The notes beneath the pieces were generated by a model that had not been told where the DNA came from, ran no database searches, and saw only the letters and a list, made by a program, of their open reading frames with translations. Shown here piece after piece: positions 8,662 to 15,831 of a DNA stretch of 23,450 nucleotides; position 1 is the stretch's first letter; every line of letters starts with the position of its first letter. Source of the DNA: Kiritimatiellia bacterium (GTDB lineage Bacteria > Verrucomicrobiota > Kiritimatiellia > UBA8416 > JAIOPI01); the NCBI GenBank assembly GCA_028822745.1, contig JAPKCZ010000004.1, positions 1 to 23,450 on the forward strand. Reading direction: 5' to 3'. The translations under genes were made by a program, and so were the position numbers.

Positions 8662-10128
8662 ATGGCTTCCCCTCGGATCAATGTTCTTCGAATGAAAGAA
8701 AACGGTGTCGTGACGGAGATTCGTCAAGACGTCGTTCATGTCACGGGTTTGACCAACTGTATGAATGGGCAGTTGGTTGATATCGGCGGCAAGGCCCGCG
8801 GCGTCGTGCTCGGGTTTAATCCCTCTTACGTGCTCGTTCTTCTTGTCAGTGCCGCGATGAACATTCGCCCTGGCGACAAAGTCACCAGTGTGCTTGAAGA
8901 GTTCAAGGTGCCTGTGGGTGAAAAGTTTCTAGGGCGCAGCGTGAATGCGCTCTGTGAACCGATGGATGGACACGGCCCTATTTTTGACACGGTCGATTAC
9001 CCCATTTTTGCAACCGCGCCAACGGTGCTTGAGCGCGTTCCGCTTAATCAAACGATGGAAATGGGCACCAAGATCATCGACATGATGAAGCCTGTCGGTA
9101 TGGGACAGCGCATGTTGATTCTGGGTGACCGAATGACGGGTAAAACAACGCTGTGTGTTGATGCTATTCTGAATCAGCGCGGCAAGGACGTCATCTGTAT
9201 TTACTGCTGTATCGGCAAATCGGATGCGTCGTTGCGCAAGATTACGGATCTATTCGAAAAGGAGAAGGTCTGGGGCTACGGCATTGTGGTGGCCGCAACC
9301 GCATCGGATCCGATTGGGCAACAGTATCTGGCGCCGTACGTCGCGTGTAGCCTGGGCGAGTATTTCATGTTCGAAAAACAGGTCGATGTCCTTGTTGTTT
9401 TTGATGATTTCACCAAGCATGCTTGGGCCTATCGCCAAATTTCATTGTTGCTGGAGCGCGCACCGGGGCGCGATGCGTATCCCGGGGACATTTTTTACAT
9501 TCATTCTCAGCTCGTGGAGCGTGCCTGTAAACTGAACATGGATCGCGGTGGCGGCTCAATGACGCATCTGCCGATTGTGGAAACGCTTCAGGGCGACTTG
9601 GCGGGTTACATCCCTTCGAATATCGTTTCCATGACAGACGGGCAAATCTTTACGAGTGCGCAACTGTTTGGGGAGGGGTTCAAGCCCGCGATCGATATGG
9701 GGCTTTCGGTTTCCCGGATCGGAAACAAGGTTCAGTGGCACGCTGTCCGTAAACAGACCGGCATGTTGCAGCTGGAATACGTGCGCTATAAAGAACTCGA
9801 AAAGTTGACGCGCATCCGAGCCGGTTCGTCCGGCGATGTCGAGGACCGCCTGCGGCGTGGGCGTGTGCTTGAAGAAGTCTTGAAACAAGATGAGAATAAC
9901 CCTGTGCCCATGGAAAATGAGGTCATCATTCTGTTCGCGCTTCACAATGGTTTTCTCGATGATTGCGAACCAGCCGACGTGCGCGCACTGTTGGATGCCT
10001 TGATAAAAAAGATCCGTCGCGACAGGCCTGAGTTGGTGCGCAGCATCCGTGAGCACAAGATGTTGACTGAGCCCATTCGACAGGGGCTTGAGCACGAGGT
10101 GAAGTCCTTTGGGCCAGCTTTGGTGTAA
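8662..10128 (+). CDS. atpA: F-type ATPase alpha subunit (divergent, N-terminally short)
   Basis: This is the non-catalytic nucleotide-binding subunit of the F1 head. ATG 8662 is chosen because AGGG stands eight bases before it and the homology starts there; it gives 488 residues, against about 500-515 in typical alpha. The P-loop GDRMTGKT (155-162; usually GDRQTGKT), a VLVVFDDFTKHAWAYRQ Walker B region (243-259), GRDAYPGD (269-276) and SVSRIG (349-354) are present. Arg352 in SVSRIG is the residue that acts in trans at the catalytic site. The beta-barrel begins almost at once (NGVVTEI at 14-20), so about 14 residues of the N-terminal helix that normally docks on delta are missing. The adjoining b-delta gene lacks the matching delta N-terminal domain. 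The gene sits 26 nt after the envelope protein gene. Confidence 0.95.
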   Translation: MASPRINVLRMKENGVVTEIRQDVVHVTGLTNCMNGQLVDIGGKARGVVLGFNPSYVLVLLVSAAMNIRPGDKVTSVLEEFKVPVGEKFLGRSVNALCEPMDGHGPIFDTVDYPIFATAPTVLERVPLNQTMEMGTKIIDMMKPVGMGQRMLILGDRMTGKTTLCVDAILNQRGKDVICIYCCIGKSDASLRKITDLFEKEKVWGYGIVVAATASDPIGQQYLAPYVACSLGEYFMFEKQVDVLVVFDDFTKHAWAYRQISLLLERAPGRDAYPGDIFYIHSQLVERACKLNMDRGGGSMTHLPIVETLQGDLAGYIPSNIVSMTDGQIFTSAQLFGEGFKPAIDMGLSVSRIGNKVQWHAVRKQTGMLQLEYVRYKELEKLTRIRAGSSGDVEDRLRRGRVLEEVLKQDENNPVPMENEVIILFALHNGFLDDCEPADVRALLDALIKKIRRDRPELVRSIREHKMLTEPIRQGLEHEVKSFGPALV

Positions 10129-10264
10129 ACACGGGTCCAATTCTACCATTCACGCGCGGGATCGGACCTTGTACTGCCTCTGAAAAGGCGGTATAACGAG
10201 AGTCGCCGTGGGCTGGGAGTTGCTGTGCAAACCGGCGCGCGGATGAAGGAGCGGCAACTACATT

Positions 10265-10489
10265 TTGAAACTCAGAATATTGAACCCCAAAGACACCATC
10301 TTTTCGGGTGATGTAAAAAGCGTATTTGTGCAAGGCGACAGGGGCGAGTTTGAAATACTTGATTACCACGCCCCAATCGTCAGTTTGTTGCGCAAAGGAG
10401 AGATTACGGTAGACGGGAAAACCCGGTTTCCCGTTAAAAAGGGCATCGTCAAGTTCTTCAAAGACGAGTGCCTGGTTCTCCTGGACTGA
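10265..10489 (+). CDS. atpC: F-type ATPase epsilon subunit, beta-sandwich only
   Basis: The 74-residue protein starts MKLRILNPKD and carries the epsilon signature GEFEILDYHAP and a G-x-I-x-(V/I)-DGK segment. It stops at the end of the N-terminal beta-sandwich that binds gamma and the c-ring. The usual C-terminal helical pair, which can inhibit ATP hydrolysis, is absent; short epsilons without it exist in some bacteria. The start is TTG 10265. AAGGAG at 10246-10251 is 13 nt upstream, so the in-frame ATT at 10262 is an alternative. The 136-nt gap from atpA holds only a weak 6-bp hairpin (near 10180-10200). Epsilon normally follows beta; here it lies between alpha and c. Confidence 0.88.
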   Translation: MKLRILNPKDTIFSGDVKSVFVQGDRGEFEILDYHAPIVSLLRKGEITVDGKTRFPVKKGIVKFFKDECLVLLD

Positions 10490-10516
10490 TCAGTTTCCCG
10501 TATAGGAGTCGGACGC

Positions 10517-10732
10517 ATGGATGGTTTTGTCGTTTTTTTGGTGATGGTTGTGGTCATTATTGGGCCGTCTGGTGTCATTGCGACCATTGGTTATGAAAGT
10601 ATTCGAGCGCTTGGCCGTAACCCTTCGGCAGCGACAAAGATTCTTCAGGCGATGATTATTTCGCTTGTTTTTGCACAATCAATAGCCATTATCGCCTTGC
10701 TGGTCCTGTTCCATCTTTTCGGGGGCGGTTAG
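10517..10732 (+). CDS. atpE: F-type ATPase c subunit with Gln in place of the ion-binding Glu/Asp
   Basis: This is a 71-residue two-helix hairpin proteolipid. AGGAG at 10504-10508 lies eight bases before the ATG. Helix 1 keeps a GP motif (16-17), the polar loop is GRNPSAA (33-39) and helix 2 runs about 41-66. The RNP loop aligns without gaps to typical c subunits, so residue 54, Gln (CAA at 10676-10678) in VFAQSIAI, falls where ordinary c subunits have the essential Glu or Asp (as in AEALAI). The Gly-rich packing motif of helix 1 is also eroded. A Glu at 27 lies in helix 1 near the loop, not at the mid-membrane site. By established F-ATPase mutational work, Gln or Asn at this site abolishes ion translocation. 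The retained loop suggests it can still bind gamma and epsilon. Confidence 0.92.
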   Translation: MDGFVVFLVMVVVIIGPSGVIATIGYESIRALGRNPSAATKILQAMIISLVFAQSIAIIALLVLFHLFGGG

Positions 10733-10841
10733 AGCGGTGTTCGAATTGCCGACGTGACAATCGTCGACATTGGCGACGCCTTGCGACGGGATGGCAGCGC
10801 GCAGGCGCAAACATGAACGAGAGAGAAAGTACGGTACGGAT

Positions 10842-11594
10842 ATGTTAACGAATCTTCAGGAATCCTTGGGAGTCATTCTCCCCATCGTGATCGCCCACAT
10901 CGTCGTATTGGGTGCAATCCTCTTCACCATCAAGCGCATGCTGGTTGGTGACACCGTTCGAGCCGTTGGGCGCATCGGTGACGCGGAATCCGAAATTCGC
11001 AAGAAAGAGGAGACCATGCGTCAGGAAATGGAGCAAATGAAGAAGGAATTTGCTTCTAAACGCGCTGCCGCGGAAGAAGATTTGCAAGAGCGTCGCGAAG
11101 AACTCGAACGTGAAATGACGCAAACCAAGGAGTCTACCGTTGATAAAGCGAAGCGCGAGGCCGCTGACTTGCTTGAAAAAGCACGTAATGAAGAGCGCCG
11201 CCGTCGCGACCGTCTCGCTCAGGAAATGGAAAGCAAGGCTATTGATTTCGCCGGTCGAATGTTCCGCCTCGTTTTCAGCGAGCGCGTCAACGATGCTTTG
11301 AATCGTGCCTTTATTGACGAGCTCATTGATGCCCTTGAGGATACCGATGCGGCTGGCATCACCGTAGACTCCGACGGGACAAGCTTCGTCGCTAGACATC
11401 CGATTGACGCCGGGCAGAAAAAGCGCCTGCAAGGCGTCTTGAAGCAGAAATTCAGCATCGACGTCAAGATAGATGAAAAAATCAGCGAAGAACTGCTGGC
11501 TGGTCTCGTGATCAAGCTGGGTAGTCTCGAGATCGATGGTAGTCTTTTGAGTCGTTATCAGGAAGCTGCCACAGAACTTAAGAAAGACGCCTAG
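10842..11594 (+). CDS. atpFH: F-type ATPase b-delta fusion (peripheral stalk)
   Basis: The 250-residue protein has one transmembrane helix (about 10-30), a long charged coiled coil of b-subunit type (about 45-150, rich in Glu, Arg and Lys) and a C-terminal domain (about 172-250) resembling the delta/OSCP C-terminus, including LLAGLVIKLG and EIDGSLLSR. The six-helix N-terminal domain of delta is missing. ATG 10842 is chosen because it starts just before the membrane helix. The frame opens at 10770, but the extra residues are charged and unlike b, and the ribosome binding site for 10842 is weak. Fusions of b with delta are known (for example in mycobacteria), but those keep more of delta. The peripheral stalk must reach F1 differently here, since alpha also lacks its docking helix. 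Confidence 0.85.
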   Translation: MLTNLQESLGVILPIVIAHIVVLGAILFTIKRMLVGDTVRAVGRIGDAESEIRKKEETMRQEMEQMKKEFASKRAAAEEDLQERREELEREMTQTKESTVDKAKREAADLLEKARNEERRRRDRLAQEMESKAIDFAGRMFRLVFSERVNDALNRAFIDELIDALEDTDAAGITVDSDGTSFVARHPIDAGQKKRLQGVLKQKFSIDVKIDEKISEELLAGLVIKLGSLEIDGSLLSRYQEAATELKKDA

Positions 11595-11665
11595 CGCACT
11601 TTCTTTTTTAGTCTCTCCCCGTTGTCTACTGCCTATGGCGGGGCGCAACGGAAGGACCAGCGAGC

Positions 11666-12553
11666 ATGCAACTAAACGAACTCAAATTGGAGCTCCGGCT
11701 CAACTCCGACCTCGTTGAACTTGTTGACACCCTCAAGAATGTTGCGGCTGCCCAATATTTTCTACTTGAACGCGCCAAACTTCGTTTCGAAGACTTCATG
11801 GATGCGTTTGCCGAATTTTTTCGCGTCATAGATCTTGTTAATGTTGATAATCCTCTTGTGAAGTTGAAGTCCGACCATCTCGGCATTGTCATTGTTACAT
11901 CTGATTCGGGCTTCATGGGTGGTTTAAACCATGGTGTGATTCGAAAGGCAATGTCCGTTCAAGGCGATTTGCCTGATCATAAGACGACACTGATTATCGT
12001 TGGCGAAAAGGGGGTGGGGGTCTTGCAGGATCAGGGCCGCGAATACAAGTTCTTCCAAGGGGTTCACCAAACCACCATTTATGACCAGGCTGTCGAATTG
12101 CGTGACTATCTTGTGGAAGAGGTGAAGCAGGAAAGAATGGGTCGCGTTGTCATCGTCTATCCCCGACCGATTTCGTTCACAACACAGACGACGGAGGTGG
12201 TTGATCTGCTGCCTTGCGGACAACTGTTCGACCGTTCGGCAGACACGGAGGTATCGCGCCACGCAAAGCGCTTTAATTTGATTGCAGACTCCCAGAAGGT
12301 TATTGTCGAATCCAGTTACAGCGATCTGGTCGCCCATCTGGCGAGCACCTGGGTCGAGTCGAAGCTCTACGAGGTATATGAGGATAGCAAAATCGCCGAG
12401 TTTTCAGCGCGCGCCATACACTTGGAAGGCAGTTTTCAGAAGCTCGAAAAAGAGAAGGAAAAATTGCAGCACGAAACATTCAAGGCGATACACACGAAAA
12501 TCGACAAAGGCATGCGCGAAAGCTATGCTGCACTGATAAAAAATCGTCGCTGA
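11666..12553 (+). CDS. atpG: F-type ATPase gamma subunit (divergent rotor shaft)
   Basis: The 295-residue protein is gamma-sized and has the conserved core VTSDSGFMGGLN (77-88; typically VTSD(R/K)GLCGGLN). The N-terminal helix carries LVDTLKNVAAAQ, matching the usual ITKAMxMVAAxK but without its conserved lysines. The C-terminal helix is strongly charged (KLEKEKEKLQHE) and lacks the usual AT-x-NA and RQ-x-x-IT motifs. These two helices form the shaft that turns inside alpha3beta3 and touch the beta DELSEED loop, which is also altered here. The start is ATG 11666 with AAGGA nine bases upstream. The 71-nt gap before it contains a possible 5-bp stem (CCCCG 11617-11621, CGGGG 11639-11643) with a 17-nt loop; I do not call it a terminator. 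Confidence 0.88.
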   Translation: MQLNELKLELRLNSDLVELVDTLKNVAAAQYFLLERAKLRFEDFMDAFAEFFRVIDLVNVDNPLVKLKSDHLGIVIVTSDSGFMGGLNHGVIRKAMSVQGDLPDHKTTLIIVGEKGVGVLQDQGREYKFFQGVHQTTIYDQAVELRDYLVEEVKQERMGRVVIVYPRPISFTTQTTEVVDLLPCGQLFDRSADTEVSRHAKRFNLIADSQKVIVESSYSDLVAHLASTWVESKLYEVYEDSKIAEFSARAIHLEGSFQKLEKEKEKLQHETFKAIHTKIDKGMRESYAALIKNRR

Positions 12554-12577
12554 CCCGAAACCAGAAATAACTGAATC

Positions 12578-13951
12578 ATGCCAATTACAATCTCCAGATC
12601 AGGAAAAGAAGGTGTCGTCATCTCGGTGCAAGGTCCGGTTGTGGATATCAAGTTCTCGTGCATCGATGATATTCCTGACCTGCACGAAACGGTCAAGGTG
12701 GCGACCTTTGATCAGCGCGAGATCGCGCTGATTGTTGAAGAGCATTTGGAGAATTGCGTGGCGCGCTGCGTCGCCTTGTCGTCCACCTTGAATTTGCAAC
12801 GTAATGCGATTGCCCGCAGTACAGGGTCTACTCTGGAGGTTCCCGTTGGTGAAGAGCTTTTTGGTCGCATCATCAATGTGATGGGCGAACCTGTCGACGG
12901 TCGCGGACCCATCGAGACGCAGCGCAAGGAACGCATTCACAAGGAAATTGATAAATCTGTCAAAAGCGACTTTAGCGGCACGGATATTGTGGTTACCGGA
13001 TTGAAGGCGGTTGATCTTCTGTTTCCCGTGGTCCGCGGAAGTAAGACCGGAGTCATCGGTGGGGCTGGCTGCGGCAAAACCGTGCTGATCAGTGAGCTGA
13101 TTCATAATATTGTGGAAGAGCATGATGGCGCCTGCGTTTTTACGGGCATCGGCGAACGCATCCGCGAAGGCAACGAACTTTATTTTGAATTCGAAGAAGT
13201 AGGCATTCTTGATAAGGTGATGATGGCCTTCGGCCAAATGGATGAACCGCCAGGTGCTCGATTTAATGTCGTCTTGACCGGGATCACACTGGCCGAATAT
13301 CTTGAGAATAGCGGTCGCGAAGTGTTGCTCTTCATGGATAACATTTTTCGCTTTGTGCAGGCCGGATCAGAGATTTCCACACTGCTGGGGCGCACGCCCT
13401 CTGAAACGGGTTATCAACCAACGCTCGGATCAGAGGTCGGTGATGTGCAAGAGCGCATTCGTGGTTCAATATCCGCGTTCCAGGCCGTTTACGTGCCTGC
13501 GGACGACATCACCGATCCCGCCGTTGTTGCGATTTTCAGTTATCTGGATGCCGTGATGGTGCTTTCGCGTGAACGTACGCAGTTGGGGCTGTATCCGGCG
13601 ATTGATCCACTAGCCTCATCCTGTTCCAACCTGAACGCCGCCACGGTCGGGACGCGACATTTCGAGTTGTCACAGGAAGCACTTCGTATTTTGACCAAGT
13701 ACGACGAGTTGCGCCGCATCGTCGCCGTCATCGGCATTGACGAGCTGTCGAAAGCCGACCGTATCCTCTACGAACGTGCGCGTAAGATTCAGAATTTCTT
13801 AACCCAGCCCATGTTCGTTGCCGAGTCCTACGTTGGCAAGAAGGGCCAGTATTGTACCGTCAACCAGACCCTGGATGGCATCGAGAAAATTATTGACGGA
13901 AAAGTTGATCATATGAACGAAGAAGAGTTCTACATGATTGGTGCCATTTGA
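12578..13951 (+). CDS. atpD: F-type ATPase beta subunit (catalytic)
   Basis: The 457-residue length is normal for beta. The P-loop is GGAGCGKT (161-168; usually GGAGVGKT). The catalytic glutamate is present in GERIREGN (192-199, Glu193), and Walker B is VLLFMDNIFRF (249-259). GYQPTL, the adenine-pocket Tyr in LGLYPAIDPL and the C-terminal EEEFYMIGAI also match. The subunit therefore looks able to hydrolyse ATP. Differences from ordinary beta are DELSKAD (388-394) for DELSEED, PLASSCSNL for PLDSTSR-x-L, and Phe362 for the Tyr of the E-H-Y motif. The start is ATG 12578, 24 nt after gamma, with a poor ribosome binding site; translational coupling is possible. It is the last gene of the cluster. 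No a subunit gene precedes or follows. Confidence 0.96.
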   Translation: MPITISRSGKEGVVISVQGPVVDIKFSCIDDIPDLHETVKVATFDQREIALIVEEHLENCVARCVALSSTLNLQRNAIARSTGSTLEVPVGEELFGRIINVMGEPVDGRGPIETQRKERIHKEIDKSVKSDFSGTDIVVTGLKAVDLLFPVVRGSKTGVIGGAGCGKTVLISELIHNIVEEHDGACVFTGIGERIREGNELYFEFEEVGILDKVMMAFGQMDEPPGARFNVVLTGITLAEYLENSGREVLLFMDNIFRFVQAGSEISTLLGRTPSETGYQPTLGSEVGDVQERIRGSISAFQAVYVPADDITDPAVVAIFSYLDAVMVLSRERTQLGLYPAIDPLASSCSNLNAATVGTRHFELSQEALRILTKYDELRRIVAVIGIDELSKADRILYERARKIQNFLTQPMFVAESYVGKKGQYCTVNQTLDGIEKIIDGKVDHMNEEEFYMIGAI

Positions 13952-14013
13952 TGGCCATGGCCCGCCTGCCGCTCTGCCTTGTAATCTCCCTCTGGATTTC
14001 TCGCAAAAGCCGA

Positions 14014-14042
14014 TAGACGCCAGCGCTCTCATGGCGCATAAT
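14014..14042 (+). promoter_or_regulatory. Candidate sigma70-like promoter for the gsp operon
   Basis: TAGACG (14014-14019) and CATAAT (14037-14042) are separated by 17 bases and lie about 55 nt before the gspE GTG, in the 145-nt gap after atpD. The -10 box matches five of six consensus positions and the -35 box four of six. This suggests the secretion genes are transcribed separately from the ATPase operon, though read-through is possible because I see no convincing terminator. Confidence 0.4.
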
Positions 14043-14096
14043 GCAAGCAACGCTACGCTTGAATGTTACGCAAAATCACAATCCTAAGGAAACACC

Positions 14097-15734
14097 GTGA
14101 GCACGTTCGAAGACCAACTTCTTGAGAAGGGGCTGATTACAACAGCTCGGCTTCGGCAGGCGAACTCAGATGCACGCAAATCAAGGAGTGCGCTTGCTGA
14201 TGTGTTGTTGCGTCAGAAGCTTGTCCCGGAAGAGGACGTGCTGCAGGTGTTTGCTGAGACGCAGGGGATCGCGTATATCGAATTGCGTGAACGTGATATC
14301 CCTAAGGATGTGATCGACCGGCTCTCCGCCAAGTTTGCCGCGCACTACCAGATCGTACCTGTTGGGTTTCAAGGCGGTTCTTTGACCGTGGCTGTTTGCA
14401 ACCCGTTGGACATGTCTGTCGTCGAAGACATTCAGACGGCGACAGGATTCAGCGTTGAGCGCGTGTTGGCCTGTCGCGATGACGTCCAGGAGGCGCTGCG
14501 GCGCTATTACGGCGTGGGCGCGGACACCGTGGAACGCATTCTGGCCGAATCCGGCGCGACCGACGCGGATGTCGATGTGCAGGAGGAATCGCATGATCTC
14601 GAGCTCGTGGCCGAAGACACCTCCGTTGTTCGGCTGGTCAATCAGTTGCTCCATGAAGCGATCGCCAATCGCGCGACGGATATTCACTTCGAAGTGTATC
14701 GCGACGGTCTGGTGTTGCGGCGCCGTGTCGATGGCATCTTGTTTGATACGGCGGTTCCGCAAAATATCCGCCTTCTCTATCCGTCGATCGTGTCGCGTAT
14801 TAAACTGATGTCCGGATTGAATATCGTCGAGCGCCGTATGCCGCAGGACGGGCGTGCGCGTGTCACCATTGGTGATGCGCAATTCGATTTGCGTGTATCG
14901 ATCGTGCCATCAATTCATGGTGAGGATATCGTGATTCGTATTCTGCCCGCGGCGATGATTTTCGATCTACCCCAGTTGGGGTATGGCGAAGCACATATCA
15001 AGGAGCTACGAACGCTGATCGACGTTCCGCATGGTATTATTTTCGTTACCGGTCCGACCGGTAGCGGGAAGAGTACGACGCTTTACGCCTGTCTCAGCGA
15101 GCTGAATACCCGCGAACGCAAAATTATTACGATTGAAGACCCTGTTGAGTACGAGCTGCGCGGTATTACGCAAACGCAGATCAATCCGAAGGTGGGGCTT
15201 ACGTTTGCACATGCTTTGCGCAGTATGCTGCGTCATGACCCTGATGTGATGCTCGTCGGTGAGGTGCGTGATCGTGAAACGGCTGAAATTGCTATTCAGA
15301 CCGCTATGACGGGCCATTTGGTGTTGAGCTCTTTGCATACCAACGATGCGGCTGGCGGGGCCGCGCGACTGATCGACATGGGTATCGATCCTTATCTGAT
15401 TACGTCCACGGTGCGCGCGTTCATTGCCCAGCGTCTGGTGCGTTTGAATTGTGAAAAGTGTAAGGAGCCCTATGAGCGTGACGGTCAGACCTTATATCGG
15501 GGAGCGGGGTGTCGAACCTGTCACCAAAGCGGCTTCCGCGGGCGTATGGCAATCTGCGAATTTCTTCCGTTAACACCGCCTGTTCGTGAAATGATTTTAG
15601 CCAAGCAGTCTGCCAAAGACATTCGCGAACGTGCAGATACGCTGGGTCTGCGTACAATGGCTGAGGATGGGTGGGAAAAAGTGGCACTTGGAATGACGAC
15701 CGCCGAAGAGGTGCTGCGGGTGACAAGTGCGTGA
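14097..15734 (+). CDS. gspE: Type II secretion / type IV pilus assembly ATPase (GspE/PilB family)
   Basis: This cytoplasmic hexameric ATPase powers pseudopilus assembly. The 545-residue protein has an N-terminal GspE/MshEN-type domain (about 1-135) and a linker. The catalytic domain has Walker A GPTGSGKST (319-327), an Asp-box region IITIEDPVEY (343-352), Walker B VMLVGEVRD (384-392) and a His box near GHLVLSSLHTND (406-417). A zinc-type tetracysteine motif at Cys452, 455, 472 and 475 is also present. All catalytic motifs are intact. The start is GTG 14097 with TAAGGA shortly upstream. It leads the gspEFGIJKLM-like operon. A PilB assignment is nearly as good on motifs; the downstream GspG and GspK types favour type II secretion. 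Confidence 0.95.
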   Translation: MSTFEDQLLEKGLITTARLRQANSDARKSRSALADVLLRQKLVPEEDVLQVFAETQGIAYIELRERDIPKDVIDRLSAKFAAHYQIVPVGFQGGSLTVAVCNPLDMSVVEDIQTATGFSVERVLACRDDVQEALRRYYGVGADTVERILAESGATDADVDVQEESHDLELVAEDTSVVRLVNQLLHEAIANRATDIHFEVYRDGLVLRRRVDGILFDTAVPQNIRLLYPSIVSRIKLMSGLNIVERRMPQDGRARVTIGDAQFDLRVSIVPSIHGEDIVIRILPAAMIFDLPQLGYGEAHIKELRTLIDVPHGIIFVTGPTGSGKSTTLYACLSELNTRERKIITIEDPVEYELRGITQTQINPKVGLTFAHALRSMLRHDPDVMLVGEVRDRETAEIAIQTAMTGHLVLSSLHTNDAAGGAARLIDMGIDPYLITSTVRAFIAQRLVRLNCEKCKEPYERDGQTLYRGAGCRTCHQSGFRGRMAICEFLPLTPPVREMILAKQSAKDIRERADTLGLRTMAEDGWEKVALGMTTAEEVLRVTSA

Positions 15735-15831
15735 CGTGATGCTTTCAAGGAGTGCCCGGGGGCGTCTGTGCTGCGAATGGTTGAACGTTTGCCCGAGTCA
15801 ATGGATTAGCAAAGGGGCCGAGTAAAGTCCT

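Noticed and set aside
10517..10732. Glu27 as a replacement ion-binding site in c
   Set aside because: It aligns seven residues before the loop Arg, close to the membrane surface, not level with the mid-helix-2 site, so it is unlikely to substitute.
10770..10841. Upstream extension of the b-delta fusion
   Set aside because: It is a highly charged stretch unlike b subunits, which start just before the membrane helix as at 10842.
11617..11643. Terminator between b-delta and gamma
   Set aside because: The stem is only 5 bp with a 17-nt loop and no following T-run; the ATPase genes are expected to be co-transcribed.
10845..11648. 267-residue minus-strand open frame opposite the b-delta gene
   Set aside because: It is the antisense of a charged coiled coil with strong plus-strand homology; no independent evidence supports it.
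8662..13951. Na+-type N-ATPase operon
   Set aside because: The order differs from atpDCQRBEFAG, AtpQ, AtpR and AtpB are absent, and the c subunit has no Na+ ligand set.
8662..13951. Decayed ATP synthase operon (pseudogenes)
   Set aside because: All six frames are intact, spacing is tight and the catalytic motifs of beta are kept, which argues for function under selection.
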